Origin: a virus
IMG/VR virus record: IMGVR_UViG_3300049595_002240
Span: 1 to 46,114 of that record
Direction: 5' to 3' (one strand)
DNA length: 46,114 nucleotides
Shown: in pieces, positions 32,801 to 40,519 of the stretch
Layout: every line of letters begins with the position of its first letter
Position numbering within the stretch: position 1 is the stretch's first letter
Translations under genes and position numbers: made by a program
Notes under the pieces: model-generated
Told to the model about the DNA's origin: nothing
Databases searched by the model: none
The model's input: only the letters and a program-made list of their open reading frames with translations

Positions 32801-32958
32801 AATGTTAATTTTTTTTCAGGTTTAAAGAAATCTTCTTTTTTGAACTGTTTGAACAATTCCGCCATTTCTTTTTTTTGTCTTTCTAAATCATCTTTATCCT
32901 TCTTCTGCGATGATGCTAGGGAGTTCAATAACTTCTGAGTTTGGTCTAGATTTAACAT
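32767..32958 (-). CDS. Hypothetical helical protein, 63 aa
   Basis: A continuous amphipathic, Lys/Glu-rich helix is predicted (LLNSLASSQKKDKDDLERQK to FKQFKKEDFF), ending KLTLWQRIRKVMNF. It overlaps the upstream 147-aa gene by 65 nt and the downstream gene by 34 nt. Its own ATG and clean stop support it as real, but function is unknown. Confidence 0.55.
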   Translation of the reverse strand: MLNLDQTQKLLNSLASSQKKDKDDLERQKKEMAELFKQFKKEDFFKPEKKLTLWQRIRKVMNF

Positions 32959-33337
32959 CGTTTAAACTTATTTTTTTATTAATATCAAATTTAAAATTTT
33001 TAAGATTATCTAATGACTCTTTATCAAAAATAGTTTTTAATTCATTAATCTTAGATTCCAATAGTCTTTCTTTCTCCTCTCGCTCTAAATTATAATTAAT
33101 AATATTCAAGATGTTTTCCTGAATAAGATTAATATTTTTTTCATCATATTCACTAACAAATGATAAATTCAATAAGTCATTTGCAGTACCGTTATTAACA
33201 AACTTATCCTCAATTATGTGTTTTTTTAACATTTTCCAAGTCATCGGGAAAGCAACATCAAAAACTAAGTAATTTTCTAATTTCCTAATTTGTGTTAAAT
33301 AATTTATAATTGGTGTTAATTCTTTATATATACTCAT
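32894..33337 (-). CDS. Hypothetical helical protein, 147 aa
   Basis: The protein is mostly helical (ELTPIINYLTQIRKLENYL, INLIQENILNIINYNLEREE, SKINELKTIFDKESLDNL). No domain is recognised. It could be a small structural or assembly protein given its place upstream of the virion-core-like genes in the same direction. It overlaps its neighbours at both ends. Confidence 0.68.
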   Translation of the reverse strand: MSIYKELTPIINYLTQIRKLENYLVFDVAFPMTWKMLKKHIIEDKFVNNGTANDLLNLSFVSEYDEKNINLIQENILNIINYNLEREEKERLLESKINELKTIFDKESLDNLKNFKFDINKKISLNDVKSRPNSEVIELPSIIAEEG

Positions 33338-33525
33338 GATAAATCAATAATGTAGGTTATAATATAACTTAAAGTTAAATAGAAAGTTAAGAGGTCCCTA
33401 CCACTTAACTTTAACCTTTCGGGTGAAGTTTGTAGTAGGGCTCTTAAAAAAATAAATGAAATTCTAAACACATTTAAAATGCTAAGAACAAAGAAAAATA
33501 AAAATATTGACGTTATATTAAGCAT
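33334..33525 (-). CDS. Small membrane protein, 63 aa
   Basis: Two hydrophobic segments (residues 5-28, FLFFFVLSILNVFRISFIFL; and about 46-61, LLTFYLTLSYIITYI) flank a short polar loop containing TSPERLKLSGRD. No motif is recognised; it may be a small two-span membrane protein. Its ATG overlaps the last codons of the H1-like gene, and its stop overlaps the start of the next gene by 4 nt. Confidence 0.62.
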   Translation of the reverse strand: MLNITSIFLFFFVLSILNVFRISFIFLRALLQTSPERLKLSGRDLLTFYLTLSYIITYIIDLS

Positions 33526-33694
33526 CCTTCTTTTTACCTTCTAAAATTTCTCCTCTAAATTGTTGTAATAACGCCTTTAACTCTTGAGCACTTTTTCTAG
33601 CTCGAGTTCCAGCACTTTTATTACCGTTATAGAATTTTCCGGCATCAACAGAAAGTAATTCAGTTAATTCTTTGATTTTTTCTACAGTCTCCAT
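33518..33694 (-). CDS. Histone H1-like DNA-binding protein (Bacteroidetes Hc1 type), 58 aa
   Basis: ATG at 33694 to TAA at 33518. The sequence KIKELTELLSVDAGKFYNGN then KSAGTRARKSAQELKALLQQ matches the compact histone H1-like proteins of Bacteroidetes (pattern 'DAxKFYxxxNKAAGTRxRKxxQxLKxLxQxxRxEI'). The length (58) is normal for that family. It should bind DNA non-specifically and could compact phage or host DNA or regulate transcription. It is clearly recognisable as host-derived, and is embedded in a run of small overlapping genes. Confidence 0.9.
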   Translation of the reverse strand: METVEKIKELTELLSVDAGKFYNGNKSAGTRARKSAQELKALLQQFRGEILEGKKKDA

Positions 33695-33748
33695 TTAATT
33701 AAAAATTAAAAATTGTTTATTATAATATCAAGAATAAAGGTTTTTAAA

Positions 33749-34222
33749 TTATTGTAAATTTACTTTGACATTTTTTTCTAATGATTTATACAAAGTAGTT
33801 AACAAATCTAAATCAGATTTAGTAAAGATTGTATCCATATTAAAAACTTCAGAGAAAAACTTAACTAAAGACATTCTAACCTCAGTAACTTTTTGAGAAT
33901 AAAAAGTTTCATCTAAAAAACTTCTTATAAAAGTTTTGTGTTCACCATCATATTCAAAAAATACACCTTCTTTATTAAAATTTTTAATGGTTTTTTCCCA
34001 ACACCAATCAAAGTGTTTTAAATCATCTTCTTCAGTTATTTTAATATTTGTTTCCATAGTTGTTTCATGACCAAGATATGTACTGTAAACCAAATTTACT
34101 AAGGATATAACAAAATCTTGGAACAACTCCATTTTCAAATAACATATATTATTTGAATCAACCCAAAAATCAAACTCTTCGTCGTCAACGGGTTTAGATA
34201 TATATAAAAAAAAATTCTCCAT
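33749..34222 (-). CDS. Hypothetical protein, 157 aa
   Basis: A soluble protein rich in Phe, Asp and Glu (PVDDEEFDFWVDSNN, LKHFDWCWEKTIKNFNKEG) with predicted helices at the C-terminus (LDLLTTLYKSLEKNVKVNL). No signal peptide or known domain is recognised. It is upstream of the H1-like gene and downstream of the probable internal-protein gene in the same direction. Confidence 0.72.
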   Translation of the reverse strand: MENFFLYISKPVDDEEFDFWVDSNNICYLKMELFQDFVISLVNLVYSTYLGHETTMETNIKITEEDDLKHFDWCWEKTIKNFNKEGVFFEYDGEHKTFIRSFLDETFYSQKVTEVRMSLVKFFSEVFNMDTIFTKSDLDLLTTLYKSLEKNVKVNLQ

Positions 34223-34266
34223 ATTTCTATAGAGAATTATAAATTAAATTATTATAAAGTAACTAA

Positions 34267-35766
34267 TTATTTTTTGTATTGATACCCAATAAGTTTTTTC
34301 ATGTTTTCCATTTCCTCATTAAGCAACGAACTTTTTTCATTTAAAATTGATTCGTCAACATTATCTAAAACTTTTTGAGCTTTAGCGGCTGATGAACTTT
34401 TCTTACTTTTTAATCCACCCTTTTGAGTTACTTCACCAGCAACCTCAACAGGTTGTGATTGTCTCTTATAAGACGCCTCTAACTGTTCTGCACCATATAA
34501 ATTATCCTTGTAGTTCTTATACATCTTTTCACCTAACTTACTTGGAACAACATTACCTAGTGGGTTTCCGTCCTCATCTAATTCAGCGTTACCTGTTAGT
34601 TTATTACCTTTAAGGTACATCTCAATTTTTTTATCATCAGGTTTAATCTCATCAAATACTATATTAGTTTGACCTGGGTATGCAAATGCGTCAACATACT
34701 CATCAACATACTCAGATGCAGTATAAGCCTTTTTATCCATTTTTGCAAGTTCTCCATTACCTTTTGGGAACATAACAGGATTAGATTTAAACGTATCTTT
34801 AGAACCCGCTTTAACATATTCAGACATCTTTTTAAAAGATTCTTTATTTGCCTTTGAGTTCTGTTCTTTATCTTTTTTAGAAACTCTATCGTATTGAACC
34901 AAACCAGCCGGTTTACCTGTCTTTTTTAAATTATCTTTAACTTTTTCTTCAGTGACAAGTTCTTCAATCATATCAACTAATTCAGATTCAGATAAATCAA
35001 GAAAATCACCATCAGACATTTTAACTCGATAATTAATAGGTTCTTCATTATCAGAAACAAAATCAACCTCTTGGTCAATTTCTGGATAGTTTCTCATATA
35101 CTTTTTCTTTAGTGATTGAACTCTTGGATTTTCATCGTCAGATAGATTAATATCTTCAAATTCATCATGTCCCATACCTAAACCCATACCACCTAAATCT
35201 TCATCAAGTTCAGAGTTATCAGTATAAGTTTTACCACCTAATTTAAATTTACCACCTTTTGGCGTGTCTTTTAATTTTTTAGTAAAAGCGTTACCTTCTT
35301 CTACTTCTTCTTCCATTTTTTGTAATTTTAAAAAATCCGCTTTAGTCAGTTTACCTTTAGGTTCTGCAACATCTAATTTTTTTTGACCACCATGTAGTCT
35401 TTCAGTTGTTTCACTTCTCGCATCTTTAGAACCCATCGCTAATGCCAAATCTTCAAGACCTGCATTATCATCTTCTTTAATTCTTTTTTTCATATTTGCT
35501 ATTTTTTTTTCTCCAAAGGCGACATCACCACCTTGTTTATTTCTTTTAAAATGAAACGGTCCATGTGATGAATGTTTACCTCTTCTCATAAACGTATAAT
35601 CCTCATCCTCATCATCAAAACCATAATCAGTACCAACTTCTAAGTCGTACTTATCAACGTCTTCCATTGTTTCAACCTTTTCCTTAATTTTTTTTGTAAT
35701 TTCTTCAGCCTTTTCATTTAAACTTTCATTTAAAATTTTACTGAATAATTTTTGGTTTTGGTTCAT
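34267..35766 (-). CDS. Probable virion core or internal protein with capsid-targeting-like ends, 499 aa
   Basis: The first 15 residues, MNQNQKLFSKILNES, resemble a T4 capsid-targeting peptide with a (I/L)xE cleavage site (ILNE). The C-terminus repeats the theme (SILNEKSSLLNEEMENMKKL). Between them the sequence is low-complexity, Lys/Glu/Asp-rich, with Gly/Lys segments (KGGKFKLGGKTY), consistent with a scaffolding or core protein cut by a prohead protease. No enzyme motif is seen. It is followed by a 181-aa protein with related Gly/Ser motifs, and the two probably belong to the head/internal-protein module. Confidence 0.72.
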   Translation of the reverse strand: MNQNQKLFSKILNESLNEKAEEITKKIKEKVETMEDVDKYDLEVGTDYGFDDEDEDYTFMRRGKHSSHGPFHFKRNKQGGDVAFGEKKIANMKKRIKEDDNAGLEDLALAMGSKDARSETTERLHGGQKKLDVAEPKGKLTKADFLKLQKMEEEVEEGNAFTKKLKDTPKGGKFKLGGKTYTDNSELDEDLGGMGLGMGHDEFEDINLSDDENPRVQSLKKKYMRNYPEIDQEVDFVSDNEEPINYRVKMSDGDFLDLSESELVDMIEELVTEEKVKDNLKKTGKPAGLVQYDRVSKKDKEQNSKANKESFKKMSEYVKAGSKDTFKSNPVMFPKGNGELAKMDKKAYTASEYVDEYVDAFAYPGQTNIVFDEIKPDDKKIEMYLKGNKLTGNAELDEDGNPLGNVVPSKLGEKMYKNYKDNLYGAEQLEASYKRQSQPVEVAGEVTQKGGLKSKKSSSAAKAQKVLDNVDESILNEKSSLLNEEMENMKKLIGYQYKK

Positions 35767-35788
35767 TTTTGTTTTTTATAATAAATAC

Positions 35789-36334
35789 TTATTTTTTTAG
35801 ATTTTTTAGTATTTCTTCATTAATCATTTTAGTAATTGTTGTTTCACTTAAATTATATTCTTTAGATAATTTACCAACAATATTTTCAAATATATCAGTT
35901 TCAGAAAGTTTTAAAGCATTAATATCACCTTGGTTACAGTAAGGGTACTTTTGACATTTCTTTTTAATTTTAACAAACTTTCCACCTTTATATAAAGGTT
36001 TTGACGCACCTCTCCAATCTTTCTTACTTGATGACTTAGCCAAAAATGAAGGTCCTTCATATGAACCAGATGAGCTAGAACCTGTCGCTTCAGTTGCTTC
36101 AACTTTTTTAATACCATCACAACTACATTCAGATTTAGTTTTATCACAAACATCACAATGTTCTTCTTCTGATAACGGTCCAACAAACGCTCCTACTGAG
36201 CCTGAACTAGTTGCTTCTTTAGTTTCTAATGCTTTTGAATACTTATTCAAATCTTCCGCAGCATCTGCACCTGATTGACCAAGTTGTCCATACTGTTTTC
36301 TAATACTATTCATTAAAGATTGTCCTAAGTTCAT
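35789..36334 (-). CDS. Cys- and Gly/Ser-rich probable virion-associated protein, 181 aa
   Basis: The protein has a twice-repeated Ala-Thr/Gly-Ser motif (KEATSSGSVGAFVGPLS and TEATGSSSSGSYEGPSF) that I associate with structural proteins of T4-like phages. It also has two Cys clusters: CDVCDKTKSECSC (about 59-71), which could bind a metal, and KKCQKYPYCNQGD (about 131-143). A C-terminal helix (LSKEYNLSETTITKMINEEI) ends the protein. No catalytic motif is seen. The neighbouring 499-aa gene suggests a role in the head or core. Confidence 0.68.
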   Translation of the reverse strand: MNLGQSLMNSIRKQYGQLGQSGADAAEDLNKYSKALETKEATSSGSVGAFVGPLSEEEHCDVCDKTKSECSCDGIKKVEATEATGSSSSGSYEGPSFLAKSSSKKDWRGASKPLYKGGKFVKIKKKCQKYPYCNQGDINALKLSETDIFENIVGKLSKEYNLSETTITKMINEEILKNLKK

Positions 36335-36337
36335 ATT

Positions 36338-36580
36338 TTATCTTTTTAATCTATCTCCCCAAATATTTCTTGATGTAAATAAATACTCATAAAAATCTTG
36401 TAATGATTTGGTTACAATTAATTTTATATCTTTATTTATACCACCCTTCTTAACTTCAGATGATATAATATCAATAAGTTTAGTTTCAAATTGTTTTAAA
36501 GTGTTTGATTCAAGAAATCCTTTCACTTCTTTTTTAACAATTTTTTCTATTTCGTTTTTTTCAGATTGATTGAAAGCCAT
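36338..36580 (-). CDS. Hypothetical helical protein, 80 aa
   Basis: From the ATG at 36580 (MAFNQSEKNEIEKIVKKEVK); an upstream TTG is disregarded. It is a mainly helical protein with charged N-terminal and amphipathic central helices (LKQFETKLIDIISSEVKKGG) and an aromatic C-terminus (SLQDFYEYLFTSRNIW). It may be a small structural protein. It is 1 nt downstream of the preceding gene and 3 nt upstream of the 181-aa gene. Confidence 0.65.
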   Translation of the reverse strand: MAFNQSEKNEIEKIVKKEVKGFLESNTLKQFETKLIDIISSEVKKGGINKDIKLIVTKSLQDFYEYLFTSRNIWGDRLKR

Positions 36581-36581
36581 T

Positions 36582-37004
36582 TTAAAACGCAAGTATTAAT
36601 AATAAAAGTGTTAATCCTCCACCAGCATAGGTTCCGACTTTCCACCATTTAGTTTTATCGTTATTGGTTTTAATCTCATCCTTTAAATCATCAGTCATAT
36701 CAACATATAAACCAATTTGTTTGTCTTTCTCACCAATAATAATTTGATTGTTTTTATCTTTCTCTTCTAAAATTTCAATTTTCTTATCTTTATCACCTTC
36801 CCTCTTTTCCAATAAAGAAATTTTAGAATATAATTGTTGGTTTTCTTCAATACAACCATCCAACCTAATCAAATCTTTAGCAATCTTTCTAGCAACCTCA
36901 GAACTGATAACAACCTTAGTAGTGTCTTTACTTACCGTATTTGTCTGTGAAAAAATGTTGAAGGTCATCATTACCGAGATTATCAACAGAAGCAACTTTT
37001 TCAT
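36582..37004 (-). CDS. Exported coiled-coil protein with C-terminal membrane anchor (spanin-like partner)
   Basis: The 140-residue protein begins with a flavobacterial signal peptide (MKKLLLLIISVMMTFNIFSQ, ends IFSQ), continues into a helical periplasmic part (SSEVARKIAKDLIRLDGC, then LEKREGDKDKKIEILEEKD as coiled coil) and ends in one hydrophobic segment (WKVGTYAGGGLTLLLLILAF). Its first 77 bases overlap the 3' end of the upstream coiled-coil gene, the arrangement seen for phage Rz/Rz1 spanin pairs. Unlike Rz1 it is not an obvious lipoprotein. A lysis role is inferred from topology and gene overlap. Confidence 0.65.
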   Translation of the reverse strand: MKKLLLLIISVMMTFNIFSQTNTVSKDTTKVVISSEVARKIAKDLIRLDGCIEENQQLYSKISLLEKREGDKDKKIEILEEKDKNNQIIIGEKDKQIGLYVDMTDDLKDEIKTNNDKTKWWKVGTYAGGGLTLLLLILAF

Positions 37005-37272
37005 TTGTTTTCTTTTTAATTACGTTTATGTTGTTATCAACCAATTGTATTTCTTGGGTTATTTCTAATATATTTGTATCGAGTTCCGCTAATTTATTAT
37101 CTAATTCTTTATTCAAAATTGAGACTGAATCAATCTTTGTTTGGATACTATCAATTGATGTTTGATATTTTTTAACATCAGTTTTAATTTGATTTGTTGT
37201 AATAATATTATACACAAACAAACCGATAATAATTAAAAATAAAATTCCAATTATATTATTCTTATTGTTCAT
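36928..37272 (-). CDS. Inner-membrane-anchored coiled-coil protein (i-spanin-like)
   Basis: From ATG at 37272 this is 114 residues: MNNKNNIIGILFLIIIGLFV is a single N-terminal membrane segment, followed by a long heptad-like periplasmic coiled coil (KYQTSIDSIQTKIDSVSILN, LAELDTNILEITQEIQLVDN) and a C-terminal tip LGNDDLQHFFTDKYGK. This topology matches inner-membrane spanins (Rz). It overlaps the following exported protein by 77 nt in another frame and the upstream 201-aa gene by 11 nt. An amidase-like gene lies just beyond. The alternative is a structural anchor. Confidence 0.65.
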   Translation of the reverse strand: MNNKNNIIGILFLIIIGLFVYNIITTNQIKTDVKKYQTSIDSIQTKIDSVSILNKELDNKLAELDTNILEITQEIQLVDNNINVIKKKTNEKVASVDNLGNDDLQHFFTDKYGK

Positions 37273-37867
37273 TTGTCTCAGGTTTTGTTTTCTTTCTACT
37301 AGCAAGAACTTTAGCCCATTTTGACTTAAATTTCTCATAGAAAGTTTGAAGTTTATTAATACCATCTAAAAAGTTTTCATCAACTTTTACCATATCACCT
37401 GAAATGTAGATACCATTACTTTCACCTATAGTGAAATAAAAATTTAAATCAAAATCAACAATCTTACCACTCCAATCAACATTACTCTGATAAACATTTA
37501 ATTGACCAAAATTCACCAAATCAGAAACTTCGGAAACAAACTCGTCCATCGTTTCTTGGAAATTTTTCTTATCATCAGTTGTTAATTCAACATCTTGAGT
37601 GCTATTACCATGTAAAACTAATAATCCACCTGAAATACGATATCCCTGTTCAAATTCACTACTTTTACCATCAGTGTCTTCAATTTCATCTTCAACCGCA
37701 CCTGGTACATTATACCTATCATTAATATTAGGAGTATCTCTAATTGCGTCCTCAACTAAATAAGTTTTCTTTATTTCACTAATGTGTTCAGATATATTAG
37801 GATTTTTACTATTAATTAAATCTCTAATTATATTAATCTGATTTTTGATGTCTTGGTTATCCTTCAT
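37262..37867 (-). CDS. Hypothetical protein, 201 aa
   Basis: The start (MKDNQDIKNQINIIRDLINS) looks like the short amphipathic head found in several virion proteins of T4-like phages. The centre (about 60-110) is acidic, followed by a beta-rich part (NVDWSGKIVDFDLNFYFTIG, GIYISGDMVKVD) and a basic tail (KSKWAKVLASRKKTKPE). No known domain is present. Its neighbours are an amidase-like gene upstream (11-nt overlap) and the spanin-like pair downstream. Confidence 0.7.
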   Translation of the reverse strand: MKDNQDIKNQINIIRDLINSKNPNISEHISEIKKTYLVEDAIRDTPNINDRYNVPGAVEDEIEDTDGKSSEFEQGYRISGGLLVLHGNSTQDVELTTDDKKNFQETMDEFVSEVSDLVNFGQLNVYQSNVDWSGKIVDFDLNFYFTIGESNGIYISGDMVKVDENFLDGINKLQTFYEKFKSKWAKVLASRKKTKPETNEQ

Positions 37868-38456
37868 TTTCTATATTGTTTTTAAAATATTCATAATTAA
37901 AAGATGGGCTTAAATCAGTAAATCGATTGTTGAAATTACTTTTACAAACAATCCCATTAAACAATTTTACACCCTCAACTTTTGTGTTGTGTCCAATAAA
38001 TCTATTATCTATTGAAAACTTACTCAAAAGTTTTTTTGATAATCCAACAAGAGAATCAATCTGTTCTAATGGGTATGGTTCCCACCAAATCTTATCTCTC
38101 CATTTTTTTTCAAAAATATCTTTACTATAAATATCACCAATCCAATTAGAATATGATATTCCTAAAGGAGTTTTTTTTAACCATCCTAAATTCTCCAAAC
38201 AAATGACAATAGAATTTCTATTTATCTCCGTATCAGTAAAAATATTTGAATAAGAATCGTCAGGTATTAGACTTATGATATCACCTTTTTTATTTATAAA
38301 ATAGTTTGGTATTCTATCAAAATTACCATTATTTCGATTCTTTAATGACGTTAGATATTCATTCTGAGGCCTAAAACTATGACAAAGAATTATTTGCTTT
38401 TTGTTTTTGTTTTTTTCAAACTTAGGAAATTTACCATATTTTTTAATATTAAGCAT
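37857..38456 (-). CDS. N-acetylmuramoyl-L-alanine amidase-like protein (Amidase_2 fold)
   Basis: The 199-residue protein shows the Amidase_2/PGRP layout: IILCHSFRP (about 22-30, first zinc-ligand His), RIPNYFINKKGDIISLIPDD (about 48-67), IVICLENLGW, and FIGHNTKVEG near 152-161 with a second His. In canonical enzymes the metal is bound by two His and a Cys or His. Here the first and second His and a Cys (IVCKSN near 169) are present, so activity is possible but not certain. It may cut peptidoglycan during entry or lysis. It starts inside the end of the 314-aa gene (8-nt overlap). Confidence 0.78.
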   Translation of the reverse strand: MLNIKKYGKFPKFEKNKNKKQIILCHSFRPQNEYLTSLKNRNNGNFDRIPNYFINKKGDIISLIPDDSYSNIFTDTEINRNSIVICLENLGWLKKTPLGISYSNWIGDIYSKDIFEKKWRDKIWWEPYPLEQIDSLVGLSKKLLSKFSIDNRFIGHNTKVEGVKLFNGIVCKSNFNNRFTDLSPSFNYEYFKNNIENEG

Positions 38457-39393
38457 CCCTTTTCAAATAGTTTAAAACCTTGTAATCTTGAGTCGATTCG
38501 ACATTTTCATCATTTTTTTTTTCAACCTCTTCAGGTTGTATTTCTTCTTCTTTTTTAAGTAAACCCATATAAACCGTATTGTCATACTGATTTTCCTCAG
38601 TAATTGTTTTAACTTCTTCTACAGGTTCTTCAACAACGTCTTCAGTTATTACCTCATTGTTCTCATTAATATTTTCTTTAACAATTTCAGTATAACCATT
38701 TAAAACTTCTTCAATCTTACGTAAATCTTCTTCTGATGGTCGATATGGGTCATTTTTAGGTTCCTCTTTAACCGGATAATTATTTTTTAATATTTCCTCT
38801 AACTGATTTAGTTGTTCTTGATTAGGTTCCCATTTTTTAGGTTCCTCAGTTTTTTTCGTTTCATCAAAAACTATTTTAATTTCTTCTCTCACCGGAATAG
38901 TTTCAACATCTTTCTCAATAACTTCTTTGTTCTTTTCAGTGAACTTAACCAACATGTGAGCAAATGTAAGAGAGATGATTGGTAGTAATCCGCCAGTTAG
39001 GAATGCTAAAACTGTTTTATGACTGTTTAAATCAGTCTTTTCAATACCCATATTTTCAAGTAATCCACCAACCATTGAAATCCAATCTTGGAATGTCTGT
39101 GATGTTTCATCAATGTATGTAAACGAAAAGAATATGTTTCCCAACATTTGAATAAATGTTACGATTAAAAACGGAAAATAAACAAATCTACCCATGTTAA
39201 CTGATACGGCAGCTAAGGCAGATAATGCAGCAATTTCAATACCTACTGAAAGATATATAGCCCAAGTAAAAGGATTAGATAAACCATAAAAACTCGTAAC
39301 GTGTGATATTGACACAAACGCTACGAGTAATATTGGAATAACAAAGGCTAAAGAAATTATGTTTGTTAAATTTCTACTAAACCAATTTTTCAT
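38449..39393 (-). CDS. Membrane protein with long acidic cytoplasmic tail, 314 aa
   Basis: Residues 1-155 contain four hydrophobic segments (IISLAFVIPILLVAFVSISH, FTWAIYLSVGIEIAALSALA, FVYFPFLIVTFIQMLGNIFF and VLAFLTGGLLPIISLTFAHM). Residues 160-314 are highly charged (Glu/Lys/Asn) and probably disordered or coiled, with repeated PxxEELxxIEEVL-like segments. No known domain. Topology would put the tail in the cytoplasm. It could be an inner-membrane anchor for phage machinery or a superinfection-exclusion factor; neither is shown. Confidence 0.72.
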   Translation of the reverse strand: MKNWFSRNLTNIISLAFVIPILLVAFVSISHVTSFYGLSNPFTWAIYLSVGIEIAALSALAAVSVNMGRFVYFPFLIVTFIQMLGNIFFSFTYIDETSQTFQDWISMVGGLLENMGIEKTDLNSHKTVLAFLTGGLLPIISLTFAHMLVKFTEKNKEVIEKDVETIPVREEIKIVFDETKKTEEPKKWEPNQEQLNQLEEILKNNYPVKEEPKNDPYRPSEEDLRKIEEVLNGYTEIVKENINENNEVITEDVVEEPVEEVKTITEENQYDNTVYMGLLKKEEEIQPEEVEKKNDENVESTQDYKVLNYLKRDA

Positions 39394-39668
39394 TGTCCCA
39401 ACTCATTCTTGTAATGGTTTATGGGCATATGGTTCTTATCCGACAATTCTTCAATTTCTAAAGTCTTCCAACTTGGAGTTTCTTTAATGATAGTAATTAG
39501 TTTATCCTGAGATACTACGATAGTACTTAAAGAGTCAACTTTCTTTGTTAATAACTCAATCTGTTTTTCAGTCGTTTTGACTTGGGTTGAGGTTCCACAT
39601 CCTTTAAAGAAGGATAATAATACGATTACCAAAATCGCGGGGATAAAGTATTTCTGTAATTTTTCCAT
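39390..39668 (-). CDS. Single-pass membrane protein with extracytoplasmic coiled coil, 92 aa
   Basis: One N-terminal membrane segment (FIPAILVIVLLSFFKGCG; the Cys could be lipidated only if this were a signal peptide, and LSFFKGCG is a poor lipobox), then a short coiled coil (KTTEKQIELLTKKVDSLSTI) and a polar tail. It overlaps the start of the 314-aa membrane protein by 4 nt, so the two membrane proteins are coupled and may interact. Its topology also resembles a small inner-membrane spanin. Confidence 0.68.
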   Translation of the reverse strand: MEKLQKYFIPAILVIVLLSFFKGCGTSTQVKTTEKQIELLTKKVDSLSTIVVSQDKLITIIKETPSWKTLEIEELSDKNHMPINHYKNELGQ

Positions 39669-39718
39669 AATGTTTTTTTATCTAATTTAAAATTAAATTT
39701 ATAACAATAAATAGTTGA

Positions 39719-40519
39719 TTACATATAATCAAACAAGGTAACACTTTCATTTCGTAACTTACGAAGAGCTTTTTCTTTAATTTGTCTTACTCTTTCCTTA
39801 GTTAAACTGAAATCTGAACCAATATCTTCAAGTGTTCTTGGGGTTCCTGAGATACCATAATAGTCTTCAATAATCTGTCTTTCACGTTCATCCAAAATAT
39901 TCATAATACTGAATAATCCGTCTTTAAGTTGTTCCCCATTATTGAATATCTCATCAGGCATATCACTGTCTTTGTTCACAATCAAATCAATCAATGTATC
40001 ACCATCCTCATTAATCTGAGTTTGTAGGTTAATCGTTGATGGTAGGTTAGCAAATCGGTCATCAATTCTCTCACCTGTCTTGTCTGTACGTTTCTTTTCT
40101 TTATATAAATCTTGGATAACATTCACAGGGATACGGATTGTTCTTGAGTGTTCATTCAAAGACTGTAGAATAGATTGTCTAATCCACCACACTGCATATG
40201 ATATAAAACGAAGGTTCTTTGTCCAATCAAAACTCTGAATTGCCTTCATAAGCCCTATATTCCCTTCCGCAACTAAATCACTAAAATCAACACCTTGTCC
40301 CTGATACTGTTTAGCGACAGTAATGACAAATCGTAGGTTACCCTCTAACAATTCTTTACAGATGCCAGCCTTTTCACTATCAGGTGTCTCTGGGTTTTGC
40401 ATCGTAGCTGACAGTTCCCTTTCTCTTTCAGGAGTCATTACCTTAATACGTCTAAGTTCTTTAAGGTAGATTTGTACTTCGTCTTGATTAATCGGGATAA
40501 CTTGGTTTTTTTCCATCAT
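39719..40519 (-). CDS. Sigma-70 family RNA polymerase sigma factor (RpoD/SigA-like)
   Basis: The 266-residue protein contains region 1.2 (DEVQIYLKELRRIKVMTPER), region 2 (LLEGNLRFVITVAKQYQGQG, DLVAEGNIGLMKAIQSFDW, ISYAVWWIRQSILQSL for -10 recognition), region 3 (TIRIPVNVIQ) and region 4 (ILDERERQIIEDYYGISG, TLEDIGSDFSLTKERVRQIK, KALRKLR for -35 recognition). It looks like a primary sigma factor of Bacteroidetes without region 1.1, unlike the minimal T4 late factor gp55, which lacks region 4. It may replace gp55 and read the TATAAATA boxes, or prolong use of host-type promoters. The gene lies next to gp46, as gene 55 lies near 46/47 in T4. It is read from a perfect host-type promoter upstream of the preceding gene. 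Confidence 0.95.
   Translation of the reverse strand: MMEKNQVIPINQDEVQIYLKELRRIKVMTPERERELSATMQNPETPDSEKAGICKELLEGNLRFVITVAKQYQGQGVDFSDLVAEGNIGLMKAIQSFDWTKNLRFISYAVWWIRQSILQSLNEHSRTIRIPVNVIQDLYKEKKRTDKTGERIDDRFANLPSTINLQTQINEDGDTLIDLIVNKDSDMPDEIFNNGEQLKDGLFSIMNILDERERQIIEDYYGISGTPRTLEDIGSDFSLTKERVRQIKEKALRKLRNESVTLFDYM

Noticed and set aside
36928-37365. Longer 145-aa version of the i-spanin-like protein
   Set aside because: The extra 31 residues translate the 3' end of the upstream gene and begin with a non-ATG codon; the ATG at 37272 directly precedes the membrane segment.
37857-38456. Treating the amidase-like gene as the main endolysin
   Set aside because: The first metal-ligand region is altered compared with standard Amidase_2 enzymes, and a clear GH19 endolysin is present at the left edge; I leave its role open.
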